From assembly GCF_963259705.1 (NCBI RefSeq), contig NC_081851.1, positions 12,622,145 to 12,686,144 of the forward strand: 64,000 bases of DNA, in the 5' to 3' direction. This stretch comes from Myotis daubentonii. Lineage: Eukaryota; Chordata; Mammalia; Chiroptera; Vespertilionidae. The notes under the pieces are model-generated. The model was not told the DNA's origin. It was given only the letters and a program-made list of their open reading frames with translations, and made no database searches. Position 1 is the stretch's first letter; the number at the start of each line of letters is the position of its first letter. Shown here one piece after another: positions 1-9,960 of the stretch. Made by a program: the position numbers and the translations under genes.

Positions 1-138
1 TGTCACAGAGCAGAAGGAACAGCTGAATCAAAGAGCACTCACCTGGAACTGGCAAAGTAAACACAGCTGGCATTGCCTAAAGAAAGTCAGTGCAGGAGAC
101 AGAGAGCTACATAACCAGAAGCACTGAGAGGAGAGATC

Positions 139-997
139 ATGGGGAGACAAAGAAACAGCCCGCATACAAAAGAAAGGAGGACTAACCAGAAAAGGAAGGA
201 AATGAAATGAAGGCAAGCAGTATGAAAGAGAAAGAATTCAGAGAAGTGGTCATAAGGTCACTGAAAAGGATGGAAGACACATTCAACAATATGTGTAGGA
301 ACCAAGAAGAAATGAAAAGAAGCAAGAAGAAATGAAAAAATGGCATTGCTGCAATAAAGAACTCAATAGAAAGCATCAACAGTACACTAGAAGAAGTGGA
401 GGACCACATCAGTGAGCTAGAAGACAAGATAGGTAAAATGCCCAAGCAGAGCAGCATCTATACAAGAAACTTAAAAAATAGGACGAGAGCCTAAGGGAAC
501 TTTGGGACAACACAAAAAGAAACAACATCCGTGTAATAGGGGTGCCAGAAGAAGAGGAAACTGAACAAGGAATAGAAAATCTGTTTGAAGAAATAATGAC
601 AGAAAACTTCCCTGATATCGGGAAGAAAAAGCTCACACAGTCCCAAACAAGATGAACCCCAAAAGATTGATAACAAGACACATTATAATTAAATTGGCAA
701 CACCAACTACAAAGTAAGAATCTGAAAGGCTGCCAGAGAGAGACAGAAAGTTACCTACAAAGGATCTGCCATCAGACTATTGACTAATTTCCCAACAGAA
801 ACACATCGGCCAGAAGGGAATGGAATGAAATATACAAAGTCATGCAAAGAAAGGGTCTGAATCCAAGAATACTGTATCCAGCAAGGCTATCAATTAAAAT
901 TGAGGGTGAAATCAGGATCTTTACAGACAAAAAAGGACTAAGGGAGTTTATTACCCCCAAACCAACAATGCAAGAAATGCTAAAGGGTGTGCTATAA
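139..997 (+). pseudogene. L1-A ORF1 remnant (RNA-binding coiled-coil protein)
   Basis: ORF1 of L1 encodes a trimeric nucleic-acid chaperone that coats L1 RNA. The ATG at 139 corresponds to the MGRQRN start seen in L1-B and L1-D, and the TAA at 995-997 matches the end of their ORF1. In between are the charged coiled-coil segment (about 300-430), the RNA-recognition-like middle (about 500-700, including the GVPEE-type stretch) and the C-terminal part (about 780-990). The frame is broken several times, so no functional protein can be made. The identification rests on continuous similarity to the two younger copies in this window. Confidence 0.85.
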
Positions 998-1460
998 AAA
1001 GAAGAAATAGGAAGGGAAGAAGGAACACAGGCATAAAGAATAAAAATGGTGACAAACAAGTACCTTTAAATGTAAATGGATCAAATGCCCCAATCAAAAG
1101 ACATAGGGTAGCTGAGTGGATAAGAAAACATGACCCATATATCTCCTGTCTACAGGAAACTCATCTTAGAACAAAGAACTCACACAGACTGATGGTGAAA
1201 GGTTGGAAAAGGTTTTTTCAGACGAATGAAAAAAAAAAAAAGCTGGGGTAGCAATACTTATATCAGACAAATTAGATCTCAAAGTGAAGAACATAACAAG
1301 AGATAAGGAAGGCCACTTCATAATACTAAAGGGAGCAATTCAACAAGAAGATATAACTCTCGTAATCATAGAGGCTCTCAATAGAGGAGCACCCAAATAC
1401 ATAACAAAACTTCTGGAGGATATCAAGGGAGAGATTGACAGCAATACAGTCATAGTAGGG

Positions 1461-1879
1461 TGTTGAGTGTGTTTCCTTCCACGACCCGCGTGGAGTAGGG
1501 TTCGGTACCTGAAAGAGGAGCCGCACAACAAATGAGAGAAAAGACACGAGATAATTTTGCAATATCGGAGGTCCAGGCGGGCAAGTCCAACTCAAGGAGA
1601 GGGACTTCCACCCATGCTCAGGCTGCTCCAATCTTTTATTGATCTGGAGTAGCCCTTAGGCAGGCGACCCCCCAGTAACAAGCAGACTAGCCCATCAGCA
1701 AGGATTTACATAATAATAAATGGGGGAGTAGTTTCAGCTACCACTGTCTGGACAAACAGAGGTGGCGCCTAGCTCCGGGCTTTGCTAGGGCTTCAAAGGC
1801 ACCCAGCCTTGGGGGGGGGTTTCAGGGAGTGCTCTGTCTATGCTTATCAGATAGTGAAGGCAATAAACAGTTTCCCACA
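1461..1879 (-). mobile_element. Solo LTR of a class II (betaretrovirus-like) endogenous retrovirus
   Basis: This 419-bp block interrupts the L1-A endonuclease. It begins TGTTGAG and ends CCCACA (TG...CA) and is flanked by a perfect 6-bp duplication GTAGGG (1455-1460 and 1880-1885). L1-B and L1-D run straight across this point, which proves an insertion. Six-base duplications are typical of class II (ERV-K-like) elements. Orientation is minus: on that strand an AATAAAA signal near 1634-1640 precedes a roughly 170-bp U5 ending ...CAACA, and a TTTATT-type TATA candidate lies upstream. No internal retroviral sequence remains, so the provirus was reduced by LTR-LTR recombination. Confidence 0.85.
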
Positions 1880-4511
1880 GTAGGGGACTTTAGTACCCCA
1901 CTAACACCACTGGACAAATCCCCTAAACAAAAAGTCAGCAAAGAAACAGCAATCCTAAATGACTCACTAGATCAGATGGAATTGACATCTTCAGAACATT
2001 TCACCCCAAAGCCACAGAATATACATTCTTCTCAAGTGCACATGGGTCATTTTCAAAGATAGACCACATATTGGGGCACAGGTAAAGTTTTTTTGAAATT
2101 CAAGAAGATAGAATTCATATCAAGCATCTTCTCAGATCACAATGGCAAAAAAGGAGAAATCAACTCAATAAAAACAATTAAAAAATCAAAACCTGGAGGC
2201 TAAATAGAATGCTTTTTAGTAATGATTGGGATACCAAAGAGATCAAAGAAGAAGTAAAAAAGCATCATGGCAACAAATGACAGTGAAAACACAACTTCCA
2301 AAATCTATAGGACACAGTGAAAGCAGTCTTGAGGGGGACGTTCATAGCTTTGCAGGCCTATCTCAAAAAAAAAGAAAAAAATGGTAATAAATTATCTAAC
2401 CCTACAACTCAAAGAATTAGATGGAGAGCAACAAGAAAATCCCAGTGTAAGCAGAAAGAAGCTAATAATAAAGATCAGCATGGAGATAAGTGACATAGAG
2501 ACCAAAAAAACAATAATAAAGTTCAACAAAACCAAAAGCTAGTTCTTTGAAAGGATAAACAAGATTGATGAACCTCTAGCCAGGCTCACCAAGAAGATAA
2601 GTGAGAGAGCCCAAATAAAATTAGAAATGAAAGAAATGAAGTAACAACCAATCCCACAGAAATACAAATGATTATGAAAAAGTACTTTGAACAACTCTAT
2701 TCCAACAAAGTGGACTACCTAGATGAAATAGACATATTCTTTGAAAAATACAAGCTCCCAAAACTCAATCACGAAGAATTAAAAAACTTGAATAGGCCAA
2801 TGACTCCCGAAGAAATTGAAGCAGTGAGCAAAAATCTTCCAGCAAACAAAAGCCCTGGTCAAGATGGCTTTACAGGGGTGTTCTACCAAGCATTCAAAGA
2901 ACTTCAACCTGTCTTCCACAGACTATTTCAAAAAATTCAAGAGGAAGGCACACTTCCAAGCTCTTCCTATGAAGCAAGCATTACCCTAATTCCAAAACCT
3001 GATAAAGACACCACAAAAAAGAGAACTACAGGCCAATATCCTTGATGAACATAGATGCAAAAATCCTCAACAAAATTCTAGCAAATCGAATTGAGCATTA
3101 CATTATAAAGATCATACACCATGACGAAGTTGGATTTATTCTGAGGATGCAAGGATGGTACAATATCCACAAATAAATAAATGTGATACATCACATAAAC
3201 AAACTGAGAGACAAAAATCACATAATCATATCAATCTATGCAGAAAAAGCATTTGCCAAAATCCAACACCCTTTCTTGATAAAAGCTCTCAGCAAAGTGG
3301 GAATAAAGGGACCATACCTCAACATAATAAAAGCCTTAAATGACAAACCTGCAGGCAACATCAAACTCAATGGGCAAAAACTAAACTCATTTCCCCTATA
3401 AATGGGAAGAGGACAGGGATGCCCACTCTCACCACTCCTGTTTGAAATAGTACTGGAAGTGCTAGCCATAGTGATCAGACAAGAAAAGGAAATAGAAGGC
3501 ATCCAATTGGAAAAGAAGAAGTAAAACTGTCCTTATTAGCAGATGACATGTTACTATATATAAAAAAACCCAAAAACTCCATTAAAAAACTACTGGACCT
3601 AATAAGTGAAGTTGATAAAGTAGCAGGATATAAAGTTAACACCCAGAAATCTGTGGCCTTTTTATACACTAATAATGAACTCACAGAAAGAGAAGCGAAA
3701 AAAAAAAATCCCATTTACCATTTCACCAAAAAAAAAAAAAAATTAAGATACTTAGGAATAAACTTAACTGAGGACATAAAAGACCTGTACTCAGAAAACA
3801 ACACAACATTGAAAAAAAGAGATAGAGGAAGATATGAACAAATGGAAGAATATACCATGTTCATGGATTGGTAGAATCAACATCATTAAAATGCCCCTAC
3901 TACCCAAAGCAATCTATAAATTCAATGCAATCGCCATTAAAATACCAATGTCACACTTCAGAGATCTAGAACAAACTCTCCAAAAATTCATCTGGAATAA
4001 AAAAAGACCCCAAATAGCTGCAGCGATCTTGAGAGAGAACAATGTAGGAGGGATCACAATACCAGATAGCAAGCTATACTACAAATCCACTGTTCTCAAA
4101 ACTGCCTGGTACTGGCACCAGAACAAACATAAAGACCAGTGGAACAGAACAGAGAACCCAGAAATCAACACAAGCCAGCATGCTCAATTAATGTTTGACA
4201 AAGGAGGCAAGAGCATACAATGGAGACAAGAGAATCCCTTCAATAAATGGTGTTGGGAAAACTGGACAGATACTTGCAAAAAAATGAAAATAGACCACCA
4301 ACTTCCACCATACACAAAAGTAAACTCAAAATGGATAAAGGACTTTAAGATAGGAAACCATAAAAATCTTAGAAGAAGCAATAGGCAGCAAAATAGCAGA
4401 CATTTGTGGTAGCAATATCTTTACCGATACAGCACCTAGGGCAATAGAAACTAAAGAGAAAATAAACAAATGGGACTACATCAAAATAAAAAGCTTCTGC
4501 ATATCAAACAA

Positions 4512-4548
4512 ACACACACACACACACGCACACACACACACACACACA
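4512..4548. repeat. (CA)n microsatellite inside L1-A ORF2
   Basis: An almost pure CA tract with one CG interruption. L1-B has the non-repetitive sequence of the ORF2 frame here, so the tract arose by expansion after insertion. Confidence 0.95.
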
Positions 4549-5556
4549 AAACTATCAATAGAACAACAAGAAAGCCCACTGCATGGGATAAAGTATTTGC
4601 CAATGTTATCACCGATAATGGTTTAATCTCCAACATGTACAGGGAACTCATACAGCTTAACAAAAGGAAGATAAACAATCCAATAAAAAGTGGACAAAGT
4701 ACCTGAATAGACACTTTTCAGAAGGGGACATTCAGAAACTAAGAGACATATGAAAACATGCTCCAAGTCACTAATCATCAGAGAGATGCAAATTCAAACG
4801 ACAATGAGGTATCATCTCACACCTGTCAGAATGGCTATCATCAACAGTTCAACAAAGGACAAATGCTGGCGAGGATGTGGAGAAAAAGGAACACTCGTGC
4901 ACTGCTGGTGGGAATGCAGACTGGTGCAGCCACTGTGGATAACAGTATGGAGTTTCCTCAAAACGTTAAAAAGGGAACTCCCATTTGACCCAGTGATCCC
5001 ACTTCTAGGAATATATCCCAAGAAACCAAAACCACCAACCAGAAAGGATACATGTACCCCTATGTTCATAGCAGCACAATTTACCATAGCTAAGATTTAG
5101 AAACAGCCTAAATTCCCATCAGCAGATAAATGGATTAGAAAACTGTGGTACATCTGCACAATGGAATACTATGCTGCTGTAAAAAAAAAAAAAAAAAAAA
5201 GGAGTTCTTACCATTTGCAACAGTGTGGATGGACCTGGAGAGCATTATGGTAAGTGAAATAAGCCAGTCAATGAAAGAAAAATACCACATGATCTCACTC
5301 ATTTATGGATAATAAAGAGCATTATAAACTGGTGAACAAAAATAGATACAGAGGCAGAGCAGCATGGAACAGACTGTCAAACTACAGCGGGAAGGCTGGG
5401 GAGGGTTGGTGGGGGAGGTAAGGGATCAACGGAAGGACTTGTATGCATGCATATAAGCATAAACAATGGACTCAAGATACTGGGGGGTAGGGTAGGCCAG
5501 GGGAAGGTCAATGGGGAAAAAAGGAAACATGTAGTACTCTTTGTAATACTTTAAGC

Positions 5557-5814
5557 CAGTGGTCGGCAAACTGCGGATCCGCGGGCCGCAGCTCACGAGC
5601 CACATGTTGCTCTTTGGCCCCTTGGGTGTGGCTCTTCCCCAAAATACCGGCTCTTTCACAAAATAACCGACTTCTGTGCATGGGCCACAAAGTCTCAATC
5701 GCACTGTATGTGCATGCCCGCACGTGGTGTTTTGTGGAGGAGGCACACTCGGGGGCTGGAGGGGAAGGGCAGGGAGCTGCGTGTGGCTCGAGAGCCTCGG
5801 TTTGCCAACCATGG
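5557..5814. mobile_element. Non-autonomous hAT DNA transposon, complete, in the L1-A 3' UTR
   Basis: This 258-bp element starts CAGTGGTCGGCAAAC and ends GTTTGCCAACCATGG; the ends match as imperfect inverted repeats at 12 of 15 positions. A perfect 8-bp duplication CTTTAAGC flanks it (5549-5556 and 5815-5822). The L1-B 3' UTR has the uninterrupted equivalent at about 20321-20333. An 8-bp duplication and CAG-type ends are hallmarks of hAT elements. There is no transposase frame, so it was mobilised in trans. Short frames inside have no coding support. Confidence 0.9.
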
Positions 5815-5989
5815 CTTTAAGCAATAAAATAATTTTTTTTTTTAAAAAAGATAAAGAAACAACTGTTTGGATCCATGAATGAGCAGGTCAGTGGTAGATA
5901 TTAGTAACGGCAGCCATGTAATGGGGGCTCTTTCTGGGCTCAGCACCCTTTAGCTAGTTTCACACTTTACATCTCTCCTTTAGTTCCAA

Positions 5990-6293
5990 CTGCCATGTGA
6001 GGCAGGTACGAGCCGGACGCCTCAGCCAGAGGGGTCCTGAAGGGGCAGGGGCGGAGCCCGCGCGATCTCGGCGTCCTCCCCCCCCCGCCCCCCCGCTGCC
6101 ACTGCAAGTCCCCGCTGCCCGGGGCTGGACGCCTAGGCCAGAGGTGTCAGGCCTGGGCAAGGGGCCGATCCTGCGATTGGAGGGTGATGGGGGTCAACGC
6201 CTGAGGGCTCCCAGTATGTGAGAGGGGGCAGGCTGGGCTGAGGGACACTCCCCCCACCACCCAGTGCACGAATTTCGTGCACCGGGCCCCTAG
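5990..6293 (+). mobile_element. Helitron 3' end (HeliBat type), 5' part not resolved
   Basis: The right end is clear: a perfect hairpin GTGCACGAATTTCGTGCAC at 6264-6282, then a short GC-rich stretch and terminal CTAG (6290-6293) followed by T. This is the rolling-circle transposon end seen in vesper bats. The GC-rich sequence from about 5990 may belong to the element, but the usual TC...TAATATGCAAAT left end is absent, so the left boundary is a guess. The following sequence continues a hAT remnant, suggesting insertion into that element. Confidence 0.75.
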
Positions 6294-6447
6294 TATAAAA
6301 TAAATATCAAAAATATAAGTCTTTGTTTTACTATGGTTGCAAATATCAAAAAAATTTCTATATGTGACACGGCACCAGAGTTAAGTTAGGGTTTTTCAAA
6401 ATGCTGACAGGCAGAGCCCAAAAGGTTCACCATCACTGGTAGTGGGT
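6294..6447 (-). mobile_element. hAT transposon remnant (one end)
   Basis: The sequence ends GGTTCACCATCACTG, the complement of CAGTGATGGTGAACC, a hAT-type terminal repeat. The interior holds the stretch about Ca-AAAAACCCTAACTTAACTC (on the minus strand) that I recall from bat non-autonomous hAT elements. Its other half is not visible; the Helitron just to the left sits at the truncation. Confidence 0.55.
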
Positions 6448-9400
6448 TCCTTCTCCTGTGGTGTGAGCTGTGGCCACCAGGTGGTGCTGTGGAGAGAGAA
6501 ATAACGGTGGACCTGCTATGAACTTGAATCCTAAGTCAGAAATCAGATAAGTCAGTTACGCTCATGTACATGACATGTTCAGGAAGTTAGGCCAATTGTC
6601 TGCTCTGATGAGACTCCATAATTTAAAGGTCATGAAGTGTAGGTTTGCAGTAGAAGATGCGTAGGGATCGAAATGGGAATAATTCTTGATGTTGACAGTA
6701 TTTTGGTCTGAAAAAGATGAATTTCAAACTCATCCTTCCATAAGAGGCTGTTTGAGATGCACAAGGACTATTAGTGAGCAGTTCAGGTGGCCTGTCCCGT
6801 TGCAGCAGCCAGAAGCACACCAGGAAGTGTCCCAAGGTGTTCGAACAGGAGCAGGAGTTAGTTGTGTGAGAGCCAAGTTGCCAGGGATCTTGTCACTAGG
6901 GTGGAGGACTAAGAAAAACTGGGTCCTAAACCAATAAACATTCTTATTTAATAATTTAACACGTTGAAATTGAAAAATAGTCTAAGGCATTGGCTCCTAG
7001 AGCAATATAGAATCCTCCTCACGTGCTAAGTAAAGTCTGGGCACAAGGATGCCACTAAATTAATTAAGTGGGGTCAGAGCGTAATGGTTCATCGAGTCCT
7101 GATTCTGATTGTGCTGTGGGTATTGTTTCCAACTCTCCTGGGCAGGACAGGACTCTGATTTCCCAAGAACATTTAGCTAACGCAGTCATTTGTTATTCAT
7201 TTCATTTATTTGCTGTTTTGTTTTGTTTTTCCTTCCTCTCTTGGGTTATCGGGGGATCACAATTTAGCAACTCGGCACATAAAGAGTCGTTTTTGCAGAA
7301 GCGGAAGTGAGGACAAGGCCAAGTCTTCATCAGCCGGGCCGGCTTTCTGTAAACGCCTGAGGTTCTGGACCTCCTCTGACATCAAACCTGCTTCTCACTA
7401 GCCCCTCCATTTCTCAGACAGTGGGGATTTCAAATCCATCAGTGTCTTCACAATGTACCTGCCTTCATGTCTGAAATTCAAAAAACAAACAGAAAAACAG
7501 TAGCTAAAGGCCAGATGACCCATAGTGGACCCCTCCTCCTGACCCAAATTCCAAGCCAAGCTTAAAGTAGCCAACCTGGATTCTGACTTTAAAGGAGACC
7601 AGTGGTCCCAGCCTCTGGACCTGACTCCAGCACAGCGCAGTGTTAGGGGAGCCTCAGGGCATCCATGCCAGGTCCCTGGGCCAGGGTGTCAGTGCTAAGT
7701 GAGGCCCCGGGCCCAGTGCCGCCCCCTCTGTCGCACCTGCAGGCTTGTAGACCTGTGCAGCGCAGAGCTCATCAGCGGTCGCTATGCTTCCGAAACTGCG
7801 CACCTCCTGTCAAGTGAGATTTTTCAGACTCATTTTTGGGCCGCTAACTTTAAATCTGCTGCCCTTGTCTCCACCTTCTGAGTCAGAGCACAGAATCTTG
7901 GCTTTTGCAGAGCAGTCCATTTTTAGATGTGTTCTGTGTTTTGAAGAATTTACTGCTCCACTCAGCATCTCAAATAATCGGATCGATGTTGCTCAGCGGG
8001 GTTCAGCCCTAAGCGACGTTTTAGGACTGTGCTGAGGTCCTCTGACGTCTTGGATGCTGCTGTGAGGGCAGCAGTGGACAGACAGGACATCAGCTCACTG
8101 TCACCATCAGCTGGGAGCGCTGGTCCACAGAAGCCTTTAGCTACTGCATTGTTTTCTGTCTTCAGCCATCCTCATACCATCTCCATGATTTTGCAAAGTC
8201 TATTTCACCTGAGTGATACTTACATACTTCCCCTTGAATTGACTTGCAGTTTCCACTTTATTTTAAAAGATTGTTATCCGTACCGTAAATGGAAAACCAC
8301 TATCATATAAACACAAGGTCACCGTAAAAGTAAACGGGTGATTCTCACACTGCTCCTGTCAGTTGATGTGGCACTGACTTTGTCACATGCATCCCTCTGA
8401 TTCCTGGGCTGCCGTGTGCTGGTCCCCTGCCTGCCTGCCCAGCATGCTGTTGGAAACGCGCGCTCTCTGCCCTGGCTGCTGTCTGGCGCATCCGCCTCCC
8501 GGCTACTGCTCACTCTGACTTCACGCAGTGGACGCCTGTCAGATTCATCCCACCAGACTTGAATCTTGCTTCTCATCAAGGTTATCTTTCAGAATCCAAA
8601 TCTCCCCTTGGTTTCAATTGCAAGGCGTGGGTGCTTAAAACTTCCCGGTGAGTCCAGACACTGGGTGGCTGAAGGGCAAGGGCAGCAGGTCCTCGGAGAG
8701 TGGAGAGCCCAGAATCCCCACAGTGGGCGTGGCTCCGGGACCATAGCCCTCTGGCTGCCTGGAGCAGGACACTGTTCAAAACAGCCTTGTCCTGATGCTC
8801 TGAGGAACTCCAACCGCATTCGTTTTTCATTTGTATTTGGAGAGCCATCCCCTTTCCTACTACGAGGTAGTCCAAGGTCTTTTAGGTTTGTTTTTGCTCC
8901 CAATGTTGCTGTTTTCATTGGGGTTTCCTTTAACTTGGACAAGAGTATATGTTCACAGTAGAAAACTCAGAGATTGCAAAACATACAAGGTAAAACTCAT
9001 TCTTGCAATCAGTCACCATGAGAGATGAAGACTTCTTAAACAGATGATTATTAGGGTGGCAGTGAACATCTTTCTCAAATCAGAAGGGAAGCCCGTTTGC
9101 AGGGTGCACATCCCGGACCTTGAGGGCCTGGCCCCAGGTCGGGAGTGGTCCTGAGCAGCCACAGGCCAGGTCTACTCACTAGTGATCAGGGATTGAGGGA
9201 CACGGCAGGGGGGCCAGTAGTTAATGTGTTGGACTTTTACCAACATTTTTTTGAGCTTCCTGAGCTCACCCTTTATTTCCTCCCGGCTGCTGGGGATTCA
9301 CACTGTGAGCCATGGTTAGAGCCAGGGCCGGCATCCTGGGGCCTCCAACTCAGGCTGCCGCCAAGGCCCCCCCTTAGACCACAGACCGTGAGGCACACAG

Positions 9401-9519
9401 CCCCGCTTTTGTCCCTGGGCTCCCTGGCCCTTCTGCCTCTGCTTTTAGGCCTCAGGTGATCACCCCAACTTGGCATGGGATATTGCAGCCTCATTTCTCA
9501 CTGTCCCTCTCTGCCCCAG
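6448..9519. other. Single-copy intergenic DNA, no gene recognised
   Basis: I see no repeat end, long frame or convincing splice pair here. Open frames are short (under about 130 codons) and overlap on both strands. GC content rises from about 7300 on. Confidence 0.5.
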
Positions 9520-9714
9520 GCCCTGGGGACCCAATACCAAAGGGAGTGGCCCCACACAGAGGCAGCCTTGACCGCACTCGAGGAGATGCCTCCGCTGACC
9601 CAGCCACCAAGCCCCGGCCATCAGAGCTGGGCTCCGGGGCCTGTTCATCCTCAGCCATCACTACAGCTCCTTCCACCTCCACCTCCACTTCCCGGCACCC
9701 AGGCCGCACCCACG
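9520..9714 (+). other. Possible exon (splice-like borders, 195 nt)
   Basis: A pyrimidine-rich tract ending CTGCCCCAG precedes position 9520 and a good donor CACG/GTGAGT follows 9714. The interval is 195 nt, a multiple of three, and is open in at least two forward frames, one rich in proline (residues such as LTQPPSPG and [10 protein letters not shown]). I do not recognise the product. GC-rich DNA easily produces such patterns by chance, so this is only a candidate. Confidence 0.2.
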
Positions 9715-9849
9715 GTGAGTCACGGGTCGCTCCAGAACCAAGAGGGATGAGCATCTCGACCCGAGGTCCTTCTCAAAGACCCCGCTCACAGGGGCAGGAG
9801 GCGCCTCCCAGAATGAGAGGTGGTCAGCAGGTGGGTGACGCTGTGGACA

Positions 9850-9960
9850 GGTTTGGCATCCCACAGACACAGGTTCAGAACTCAGCTCCGCCTACAGCTG
9901 TGCGACTTTGGGAGGGTAACTCCGCCATCTGGATGGCTGGGCCTGAGCCCTGGGACCCAC
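9850..9960 (+). repeat. MIR-like SINE fragment
   Basis: The order 'ggttcagaactcagctc', 'agctgtgcgactttggg' and 'taactccgccatctgg' follows the MIR core (tRNA-derived ancient SINE). Similarity was judged by eye and is partial. Confidence 0.4.

Larger units (their letters stand above)
1046..5312 (+). pseudogene. L1-A ORF2 remnant (endonuclease / reverse transcriptase)
   Basis: ORF2 of L1 carries an apurinic-type endonuclease, a reverse transcriptase and a C-terminal cysteine motif, and makes the nick and cDNA for target-primed reverse transcription. Similarity runs from the ATG at 1046 to the TAA at 5310-5312. Recognisable parts are the endonuclease start (about 1060-1450 and 1880-2060), fingers and palm (2668-3540), the palm motif at 3536-3547 (reading LADD rather than FADD), thumb and C-terminal region (3834-4420) and the CX3CX7HX4C cluster near 4862-4918. 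A solo LTR splits the endonuclease, a CA repeat has expanded at 4512-4548, and there are many frameshifts. It is dead. Confidence 0.9.
1..5850 (+). mobile_element. LINE-1 element L1-A, old, 5' end outside window
   Basis: A non-LTR retrotransposon in sense orientation: the end of a 5' UTR, ORF1, ORF2, 3' UTR and an A-rich tail after AATAAA near 5823. It aligns by eye with the better preserved L1-B (14184-20366) and L1-D (57045-64000) but has many more frameshifts and stops, so it is older. Two later insertions interrupt it: a solo LTR at 1461-1879 and a hAT element at 5557-5814. The 5' end and left target duplication lie outside the window. Confidence 0.95.
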
